A model generated the notes under the pieces. That model did not search any database, was not told the DNA's origin, and worked only from the letters and a program-made list of their open reading frames with translations. Shown here piece after piece: positions 10,601-17,536 of a DNA stretch of 17,536 bases (the first letter of the stretch is position 1; every line of letters begins with the position of its first letter). The DNA comes from Polyrhizophydium stewartii (lineage: Eukaryota > Chytridiomycota > Chytridiomycetes > Rhizophydiales), in contig JADGIZ010000267.1 of NCBI GenBank assembly GCA_027604665.1, forward strand, positions 1 through 17,536. Direction: 5' to 3'. The position numbers and the translations under genes are program-made.

Positions 10601-13600
10601 TGGCGCACGCGCGACTTGCCCGAGCCAGAGGGACCAACCACCATGATGCCATGGTGGATGTTCTGGATATTGTAGAGCTGAACAACCTTTTCCATCCATT
10701 CGTCCGTCGCAACGAGCTGGTAGCGCTCGCACGCGGCAAGCACCTCGATGCGCAGCTTGGCGAGCGCCACGTCGGTGCTGTCGATGCCAGGGAACACGTC
10801 GCTCAGGATGCTGCGCAGTGTCAGCCGATGGTTACACACACACGGCCACGGTCCTCAGGCAGCCATCGCGCAGCAGCTCACCTGGATGCAAGGTCCACAT
10901 CCGACTTGACGAGCTTGGGGAACACCGTCTCGCGGATGCTCTGGAAAAGCACAGCCTGCTCCATCCGCGACTCGGCGTCCGTGTCGAGATCGGGCGAGTC
11001 TCCGTCCGCGCCGTCCGACTCTGACGCGCCGAGGAGCGCCAGACGGCTGCGCTGCAGGTTGCCTGCGCTGACGAGCACGCTCTTGAGCGCGCGCAGGCCA
11101 AAGTCGTAGTGGTTCTTGGGCGACAGCTGCTCCTTGCAGATGTCGAAGAAGGGAATGACCTTGGATGCCAGCACCTCGGCGTAGCGGAAGCCCTGCGAGA
11201 ACAGCATGACCTGCGCAATCAGCAGGCGGTCCGGCACGGTCATGGCGACGCTGCGGAACAGCTTGCGCAAGTTATCCGGCAGGTTGGAGCGGCCGGCGTA
11301 TCCCGGGTTGAGCGTGATGAAGATGCCCGTGTCCTTGTGCACCGTCAGCGACTTGCCGACAAGGTCGATCTCGGCCTGCGACTTGAGACCCAGCTGGATC
11401 GACTGGATCTGCTGCGACACGGCCGACAGAATGCGCTCGTCGAGGCGGTTGAACTCGTCAAAGCAGCCCCACGCGCCGACCTGGCACAGGCCAGTGAAGA
11501 TGCGGCCCATGGACTGGAAGTCAAAGTTCTCGTCGCAGCAGAAGACGAGCACGAGGCGGCCGAGCTGGGCACCCATGGCCTTGACGGACTCGGTCTTGCC
11601 TGTACCTGCGGGGCCAAACGGGCTGCCGCCGAGGCGGCTGTGAAGCGCCTGCGCGAGCGTGAGGTAGCAGCGGTCCGTGAGCGGCGTCTGCACCAGGCGG
11701 TCCTGGATGCCGAGGTACTCGAAGCCGTAGAAGAAGCTGGCGTTGGCGAGGCGGACCGAGAGCGACTGCAGCGCAGGCGCCTTGTCGTCAAAGTAGAAGC
11801 GCATCTGGGACAGCCACTCAAAGTCGCTTGCGGACGAGACGCCAATCGAAACCAGGTGGCGGATGACGTCGCGCTGGTGCACAAGCTCCGTGATGAGACC
11901 CTCGCACTTTTTGCGGCGGATCAGCGTCAGGTCGCTGAGCACAAGCTTGGCCAGCATGGCGATGCACGCATCGACGGCGCCGAGCACGTTCTGCAGCGAC
12001 GCGCCGCCTGCAAGCGCCTCCTCGACAACGAGGGTCCACTTGATCTGAGCCGTGAGCAGAATGACCTGGGTCGGATACGCGTCGATCCAGTCGGTGAGGC
12101 GCTGCAGGGGGATGCTCTTGCGCAGGTAGCTTGACGCGTCCGAGTCGCACGACTCGGCCACGTACTCGGCCAGCGAGCGGCTGCACTCCTGCTCGACAAG
12201 CGTGAGCCACTCGTGCACACGCGTCGAGGGCGTGATCACGACCGGCCGCTTGAAGTTGACGGTCTCGCCCTCCTTGGAGCTGACGCCGCGGACCTCGGCG
12301 GGCTCCTTGGAGTAGATGATCGAGTGGATGCCCGCAAACATCTTCTTGAAGTGGGGCTGGAAGCGCGTGATGTCCTTGGAGTTGCCCAGGATCTCGAGCA
12401 GGTCCTCGTCGCCGACAAAGTAGAAGCGTGGGAACTTTGCGCGCTCCTTCTCGAGGTACTCGCCGAGCGACTTTTGGATGCTGCTGAGCATGTCGGCCAG
12501 CCGCTCCATCGACTTTTGGATGTTTGGGATCGAGATGACGTCGAGCACGAGCGGCGACTTGTAGACCTTGCGCAGCATGGCCATGAACTCGGCGTCAATC
12601 GACACAAAGCGGTTACTCTCGATGGGCAGGATCTGCTTGATGTCCTGGTTGCCGCCAAAGATGCCCTCGAGGTAGACCCACTGGCGCTGCACGACGATCC
12701 AGAGCTCGAGCAGAATGTGCAAGCGCGTGAGCTTATCCTCCAGCGACGACGCCTCCTCCTCAAAGATCTTGAAGTGCTGCGAGTGGCGCATTGCGGCGAG
12801 CGCCGAGAGATGGTCCTCGGACTTGGTGAACAGGTCGTCCCAGCCCTTGACGAGGCGGCACTTGTTCTGGTAGTTGGTAAAGTCGAGCGAGTAGGCCGTC
12901 CAGGTCGCCTTGATCTGCTTCAGATACTCCTCGAGCGCAAGCTCGCCCTGAGCGACGCCGAGGACATCGTCAACCTGCTTCTCCTTGTCGCGCAGACGCG
13001 CCGAGTTCCACAGGTGGCCGACCGTCATGGTGCTGTGCGGCATGTTCTCGAAGCCGAGGATGGCAAAGATGCGGTCCCAGTGGCGCTCGCGCAGCGCCTC
13101 GGTCTTGAGACGCGAGACGCGCGTGTGCACGCTCACGTACGCCTTGAGCGTCGTGTGCGTGTACTCGAAGGCGGCGTACTGGCGCATGCGGTTGGGCATG
13201 TCCTTGACCTGCTGGATCAGGGTGTCGAGCCGCTGGCGGACATTGAGCGAGGCCTCGCTGAACCACGGCGTCTCCTGGATCTCGTCAAGCGTGGTCCACA
13301 CGGTCGACAGCGACGTCCAGACGCCCTTGAGGTCCTTGAGCTCCTCAAACGCGTACTCGAGGTGGTCCTTGGACGCGCCATCCATGTCCAGCGCCTTCTT
13401 GGCGCGCGACAGCTGCTCAAAGTCGGTGCGTGCGCTTGTGATGCGCGCTTCGAACGTCAGCAGCAGCGTGAGTGCCGCGCTGGGCTTGACCTCGCCCTGC
13501 ACGGGCTTGGTGCGATCCCACTCGGCGAGCAGGTCCTTCATCTTCTTGGCCGCCGCAGCGTCCTGCTCGCGGATGCGCTCGCGCAGCGGCGCAACCTGCT

Positions 13601-16600
13601 CGTCGATCGAGCGCGACTTGCGGGCCAGGATCTCGCGGAGCGCGCTCCAGTCGCCGTTGATCTGGTCGAAATAGAGCCAGTCGGCGGGGAAATGGAAGCG
13701 CTGGCGCTCAAGGATCTTTTGGCACTGCTGGAATGTGGCCGTGCTCTTGGTCCAAGCAGCCTCCTTGGAGCGCAGGTCTTGCAGCGCAATGACAAACGAA
13801 ACCATGTCGTTGGTCGAGGTGCCAATGTTGCTGCGCTCGAGCTCGGTGCGGGCGGCAACAATGTCGGCGTGGAAGGCGCGCATGCTGGCGCTGACCTTGC
13901 CGCCAAAGCGGTTGAGCAGATCGCGCTGCCACTGGTCGTACTGCGCATTGACCTTGGTCTGGATGTTGTCATAGTCGATGAGGATGGCGGCAAACGCCTT
14001 GGACGTTGTCGCGGTGTCAAACGTCGACCGCGCCTTCTTAACCTCGACGAGCGTGTGGCCCCAGCGGTCGAGGTCGTCGCCAAGCGTGTCGAACACAAAC
14101 TGCGGCTCGAGGTCCCAAAGCGACTGATACTGCAGCCACTTCTTGACGTAGTCGTTGACCTCGGCGTACATGGTCTCGATGAGCTTGTAGCAGCTGCGCA
14201 CCTCCTCGATGCTGAGCATGGTGATCTGCAAGCCGAGCCGCGTTAGCCCCCGCGTTCTGCGCACAAGGCAGTCGCCGTGAGCACGCAGCAAAGCGCACCA
14301 GCTTGCGGTAGTCCTGCTGGCTGCCGTCGTTCATCGTCGCGCCATAGCCCATTTCAAAAACGAGCGGTCGGCGGAGATGGCACACAATGCCTGCGATCAC
14401 GCACAGCGTCAGCGGGTCCCGTGGTGCCTCGCAAACGTGCTGATGCTATCGCATCACCCACCAAACCATCCTTGCATCTGGCGAACCCATGCAACGCGCG
14501 CGTGCTCGAGGGGCGGGTCGAGGTACAGCGCCTGGTTGCGGATGCGAAGCTCGTGCACGAGGCGGTCGGGCACAAGCTGGTTGGCGGCGGTCGGGTCTTC
14601 GTTGCTGCCGCCCTTGGACGGAGTGTGGAACCGGCCCGAAGCCCAGACCTTGACGGCCGCCTTGAGGCGCTGCAGCAGGATCGACTCGATGCGCGTGTCG
14701 AGCTTCTTGACCCAAGCGCTGACGTTGGAGAAGGACTCGAGACTGAGCTGGCCAATCTGGTGACGAGCAAAGGAAGGCACAGCCTGGTAAGCTGCGCCGA
14801 AGAGTGCCGCCAACAGGCAGCATCGCGAAAGTGCAGCCCACCTGCTTCTGGATGCCGGCCATGGCCTTTTCAAACGCCGTGCGTTCATACGGGATCGTGG
14901 CGAGCTCCGACACCAGGCGGTCGATGGTCTCGGCGAGCGAGATGGCGCGGGAAGTCTTCTCCTGGAACATGGCGACTGCCGTCGAGAACTCGCGCACAAA
15001 CACAACGTGGCGGTTCTCGGTCGTGCCGCCGTACTGGCGCACGTCGTACTGCGATGCATTCGGCGCAAGTCGAGTTCCGCAAGCAAGTCAGCAGCCATGT
15101 CCAACATCTGCATGAGCACGTCGAGGAGTGATGCTCACCGTGTTGATAAAGTAGTCCCACCGTAACTGGACGCCTCTGCTGACGAGGCCTTGGACGTCCT
15201 TGTGGAACGAGGCGACAAGCCAGCGGATGCCCTCGTTCTCGGAGATGAGGTTGAGCGTCTTGACATATGTGCGCACGGTCTCGTTGAGCGAGACGGCAAA
15301 GGGATACACGCGCTTGGCGTCCTTGGCGACATTGACAATGACGTGCGGCACGGGCAGGTTGCGCCACATCAGATTGCGGACCTCCTTGAAGACCGCAATG
15401 GTCTGGTTGTCAAAGTTGATGGCGAGCTGGAGCTCGTTGCCGCGCGCGCGGTTGCGCGTGATGTCAAAGATGCGGCCGCCAATGCTGATGTCGCGGTTGG
15501 TGACGTCGGCGACCCACTTTTCGAACATGGCGCGGATGTCCAGCTGGCGCTTGAACGCCGCCTCCTCCTGGCTGAGCTTCTGGCCCTCGGCATATTGCTC
15601 CCAGCCTTTGCCGAGCACGTCCTCGACGCGCTTCATGTAGTTGTCCAGCTGGCGCTCGATCTGGTTGGCCCAGTTGACGGCGGCCGAGAAAGGAAGCAGG
15701 TCGCGCAGGCGGCTCATCTGGAGGGCCTCGGAGTTGGCGTGCTGCTGGACAAACTTTTCGTGCAGGCGGCGAATGTCCTCCTTGACGCGGTCAATGAGCT
15801 GCGTCTGGTACTCGTGGATGGCGCCGCGGATCTTGGGGCGGATAAAGAGCGCATTGAACTTGGAAAAGACGCGGAACATGTCCGTGGCGTTCTTGGCCTT
15901 GCCGAGGCGGTCGCGTAGGCGGGAGATGATCTGGTTCTCGACCTGGGCGATGCGCTCGTTGTAGCTGTTCTCGGCAGCGATCCAGTTCTCGGTGCCCTCG
16001 GGCGACAGGTCGAGCACGTCGACGCTGCGGATGGCCTCGAACGCCGCGTGCACGTCCTGCTGCGCGCCAGACTCTTCGAGCCCCAGCGTCTTGCCCGAGG
16101 CGGCGATGGCAATGGCGGCCGCCGACCCAGCCCCAGACGCACCGGCGCCATCCGCATCGGCCATGGCAGCCGTGAGGCGTTGGCTCGCACTGGACTCGCT
16201 GCGAATGACCTTGAGGATCGTGGAGCACAGCTGCTCGTGCTGGCGGCGAAAGACATGCACAAAGTTGAGGCGCTGCTGCAGGGCCACGTGCGCCGGGTTG
16301 ATCTTGATGGGCAGGAACTTTTCGAGGCGCTTGCGCGTCGAATCGCGGGCCACGGCGACAAAGTCCTTGATCTGGTCGTCCCAGGTGCGGAAGATGTCCT
16401 CGGTCTGCTTGATGCAGAGATCAAAGTCCTCCCAGGTGATTGACATGAGCTTGCGGCTCGCAAGGACCTTGAGCAGCTGGTTGTTGAGGTCGCGCGAGAT
16501 GGCCTCGACGAGCGGCAGCGCGCGGCGGATCGGGTACGGCGACAGCTTGAGCTTCTTGTTGAGATGGCCAAAGATCAGAACGAGGCTGTCACGGATCTTG

Positions 16601-17497
16601 TCGAGCTCGGTCGACGACAGCAACTCGTTGATGGGAAAGTCCTTCATGAGCTGGTTGTATCGCTGGACCTTTTCCATGGCCTCCTTGAGGCCCGTGTCGG
16701 CCAGAAAGCTGACCGTGGCGTGGAAGCGCTTGGCCGTGCGCAAGGTCTCGAGCGTGAGCACAATCTCGTCGTTGCGCAGCTGGTCCTCGATCTGGAGCAG
16801 CGCGCGCTCGAGCGCGGGCCAAAACTCAATCTCCTGGCGCGCGGAGCCCGTCTGCGGGTCGCGGTCGAGCTGTGTGACCTTTTGGATCTCCTTGATCCAC
16901 TCGTTGACGTCGTTCTGGATCTTGTTGAGGAACGCCGAGTTGGCCGCGTTGTCGCCGAGGCCCTCGACAACGGGACGGACGCCTCGGGCGCGGCACTCGG
17001 CGACGTAGCGTTGGATGTCCGGGTGCACGCGGAGCACGATCTCGGGGATCGCGACGTTGTGCTGCAGCTGGACGAGCGACAGCTCGAGCTCGGCGACCTT
17101 TTTCTTGGCCAGCGACAGGCCTGCGTGGATGGCAGAGAGCGAGGTGCACGCAGCAAGGGTGAGCCGTCAGCGACCCAGATCACCCGGCGTGGCAGCGAGG
17201 AGACATTCGCCCAAAGAGCGCGAGACACACCGATCTTGGCGTCCTTGTCGTCGCGAGTGGCGGGGCCAGAGCCCGTGTCGAAAAAGGGCGAGAAGGCGTG
17301 CTGCAGGTAGCGGTGGAAGACAGAGAACTCGTTGGAGCCGTCGGTCTCGCCGGGCAGGTTGATGACGAGCAGCTGCTCGGGCAGCGGGCGTCCGTCCTCG
17401 AGCACCGACACGCGCTTGATCAGCGCCAGGCTGGCGCCGCGCGAGCGGGCCACGGCGGCGTCGTGCTCGAGCGCAAGAGCCTGGGCGGCGTACTCTT
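2977..17497 (-). CDS. DYN1: Cytoplasmic dynein 1 heavy chain (5' partial, 12 exons)
   Basis: This is the motor subunit of cytoplasmic dynein (human DYNC1H1, yeast DYN1, Aspergillus nudA), an AAA+ ATPase that walks to microtubule minus ends for cargo transport, nuclear migration and spindle positioning. Exons in gene order: 17497-17231, 17120-15139, 15048-14842, 14756-14462, 14390-14299, 14225-10882, 10810-9508, 9430-4237, 4151-4012, 3932-3740, 3665-3360, 3260-2977 (stop TGA). Phases agree at all eleven junctions, giving about 4,535 residues. Numbering from the ATG at 17507, Walker A motifs fall near residues 1822 (GPAGTGKT, AAA1), 2125 (GPSGSGKS, AAA2), 2494 (GPPGSGKT, AAA3) and 2835 (GISGSGKT, AAA4). 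Stalk, microtubule-binding domain, AAA5, AAA6 and a long C-terminal cap follow. The full tail and single-headed cytoplasmic motifs argue against axonemal or IFT dynein. Vertebrate proteins have roughly 80-100 more N-terminal residues, so upstream exons probably lie beyond the window. No frameshift or missing catalytic residue was seen. Confidence 0.97.
4660..5700 (-). other. Dynein AAA6 region
   Basis: Recognisable blocks are FYQFSLDFFFEIFERVL just upstream, then LRPDRLLEAL, VVPIILCSDPGYD, SVALGSNEGFQLAE, TWVLLKNAHLSLSWL and LRLFLTLEISPNLP. AAA6 has no nucleotide-binding motif in the family and none is present. FEPPAGIKA and LAWLHAIV lead into the C-terminal domain. Confidence 0.88.
5700..6790 (-). 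other. Dynein AAA5 region
   Basis: Begins around FGQQMETLVGDVLLSSAF and AYAGYYDQ (the buttress-side region), then NAVMLKRCQRYPLVIDPSGQA, SALRFGNPILVQDVE, FSPSFTMFLSTRNPAL and SSRVTFVNFTVTP. AAA5 in dyneins lacks a functional P-loop, and none is seen here. It continues into KAERPDVEARR and the helical segment that leads to AAA6. Confidence 0.88.
6790..7690 (-). other. Dynein stalk coiled coil and microtubule-binding domain
   Basis: CC1 runs from about RFQLEERQRHL to VIEAQQSVSNIKKQHL with clear heptads. The microtubule-binding domain starts at EVRSMGNPPSAVKMAMESV (about 7325) and ends near WVTAQISYADILERV (about 7010). CC2 follows, through SINQMIKDLEESI and KGEYAVLISETQ. Stalk length matches the family, so the CC1/CC2 register needed for signalling to the ring should be preserved. 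I see no insertion in the MTBD of the kind that marks some axonemal dyneins. Confidence 0.93.
7700..8550 (-). other. Dynein AAA4
   Basis: Walker A is GISGSGKTTLSRF (from about 8428) and Walker B is ICFILDEGNVLE; the downstream RMNTLLANAEIPGLFEGDE block and FTMNPPEG sensor region follow. Both the P-loop Lys and the Walker B DE pair are intact, so nucleotide binding and hydrolysis look possible. It lies inside the 5.2-kb exon 9430-4237. Confidence 0.92.
8560..9730 (-). other. Dynein AAA3, with Walker A cut by an intron
   Basis: AAA3 nucleotide state gates motility. Walker A is GPPGSGK|T, where the phase-0 intron 9507-9431 falls exactly between the catalytic Lys and Thr codons. Walker B is VLFCDEINLP, and FVGACNPPTDPGR supplies the sensor region. 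RPILFSNFLSKNYV marks the approach to AAA4. All catalytic residues are present once spliced. Confidence 0.93.
9740..10810 (-). other. Dynein AAA2, regulatory nucleotide site
   Basis: Walker A is GPSGSGKS at about 10635-10612. The Walker B region is [20 protein letters not shown], the conserved cytoplasmic dynein form in which the usual DE pair is replaced by GD, consistent with ATP being bound but not hydrolysed. RCGMVWFSE follows. The module begins at ILSDVFPG immediately after the intron 10881-10811. Confidence 0.92.
10960..11790 (-). other. Dynein AAA1, main ATPase site
   Basis: AAA1 contains GFEYLGIQDRLVQTPLTDRCY, Walker A GPAGTGKT (11615-11592), Walker B CFDEFNRLDE near 11450-11480, and sensor-1 region ITLNPGYAGRSNLPDN. 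All catalytic residues expected for the principal hydrolysis site are present: the P-loop Lys-Thr and the Asp-Glu of Walker B. The variable loop after SQQIQSIQ is shorter than I recall for vertebrates. Confidence 0.93.
11900..13400 (-). other. Dynein linker (DHC_N2 region)
   Basis: The linker is the mechanical element that swings across the AAA ring. Recognisable blocks are NYQNKCRLVKGWDDL, RQWVYLEGIFGG, FPRFYFVGDEDLLEILGNSK, HFKKMFAGIHSII and the ITELVHQRDVIRHL segment just before AAA1. It lies wholly inside the 3.3-kb exon 14225-10882 with no interruption. The borders are approximate, placed by comparison with human numbering. Confidence 0.85.
13400..17497 (-). other. Dynein tail (DHC_N1 region)
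   Basis: The tail dimerises and binds intermediate and light-intermediate chains. From the first exon it reads SLALIKR, then KKKVAELELSL, FLNKIQNDVNEWIKEIQKVT, LLKVLASRKLM, IKINPAH, FRRQHEQL, RFNAL-like FSKFNALFIRP, YMKRVEDVLGKGWE and ALYLDPPLE, in the order of known cytoplasmic heavy chains. An Ala/Gly-rich, low-complexity insert lies at about 16095-16164, where vertebrates have an unrelated variable linker. Five introns interrupt this part. Confidence 0.9.
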
Positions 17498-17524
17498 CTG
17501 CAGGCATGCACGGGGGTGGGTCAG
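17498..17524 (-). other. Probable branch site and 3' splice site upstream of the first visible dynein exon
   Basis: On the minus strand, CTGAC (17524-17520) is followed, about 22 nt later, by CTGCAG, with AG at 17499-17498. This is the same layout as in verified introns of the gene. Splicing here would begin the exon at 17497 in the phase that keeps the dynein frame. The ATG at 17507-17505 is also in frame but would then lie inside an intron. Confidence 0.55.
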
Positions 17525-17536
17525 TCTCCCATGCTG

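Larger units (their letters stand above)
3261..17230 (-). other. Eleven short introns of the dynein gene
   Basis: Introns: 17230-17121, 15138-15049, 14841-14757, 14461-14391, 14298-14226, 10881-10811, 9507-9431, 4236-4152, 4011-3933, 3739-3666, 3359-3261 (71-110 nt). Donors are all GTG (GTGTGT, GTGAGC, GTGGGC, GTGGGT, GTGCGC, GTGAGA, GTGCGT). Eight contain exact CTGAC; the others have CTAAC (14298-14226), CTTAC (14841-14757) and CTGAT (4011-3933). They cluster at both ends: five lie in the first 3.3 kb and four in the last 1.3 kb, with three very long exons between. Confidence 0.9.

Noticed and set aside
9580..11109. 509-residue plus-strand open frame
   Set aside because: It mirrors the AAA2/AAA3 coding sequence and crosses the 10811-10881 intron; it is a codon-bias artefact.
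12213..14246. 677-residue plus-strand open frame
   Set aside because: It is antisense to the dynein linker and tail exon, with the same biased composition and no family signature.
17521..17532. Four-codon upstream ORF (ATG GGA GAC TGA, minus strand) ahead of dynein
   Set aside because: It overlaps the CTGAC branch-like motif of a probable intron, so it is unlikely to be in mature mRNA.

Overview
The window is nuclear DNA from a compact, GC-rich eukaryote. It holds two convergent protein-coding genes, both broken by short spliceosomal introns, and both run off or start at a window edge. I see no bacterial operon structure, ribosome binding sites, CRISPR array, transposase, tRNA or rRNA. The proteins look fungal: the dynein tail carries a lysine-rich 'IKINPAH' stretch that I associate with fungal dyneins, where vertebrates have 'WRINPAH', and PGM has a '[13 protein letters not shown]' segment of the kind I associate with fungal PGM2-family enzymes. 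Because the dynein also keeps a long C-terminal cap, which budding yeast lacks, a fungus outside the budding yeasts, or another opisthokont, is the best guess. This placement is inference.

Layout: 1-29 is a (CA)12 microsatellite followed by a splice-acceptor-like GCAG. 30-227 is an open stretch of unknown identity that does not belong in frame to the next gene. 260-2859 (+) is a 12-exon PGM2-type phosphoglucomutase/phosphopentomutase that lacks its first roughly 60-65 codons. 2860-2976 is a 117-bp convergent intergenic gap. 2977 to at least 17497 (-) is a 12-exon cytoplasmic dynein-1 heavy chain, about 4,535 residues, complete at its C terminus and probably missing one or more 5' exons beyond the right edge.

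I worked out the splice structure by joining frames and conserved motifs. All 22 introns are GT-AG and 62-150 nt long; nearly all start with GTG, and 18 of 22 contain an exact CTGAC branch-site-like motif before the acceptor. Reading phases close at every junction in both genes.

The two genes are not functionally linked. One makes a cytosolic sugar-phosphate mutase, the other the motor subunit that carries cargo and nuclei toward microtubule minus ends. Their only visible relationship is the very tight tail-to-tail arrangement. Much of the dynein antisense strand is open for hundreds of codons, which is a by-product of GC-rich codon use. I did not find a new biological system. The points worth following are the odd 5' end of the PGM gene, the uncertain dynein start, the intron signature, and introns that cut catalytic motifs.
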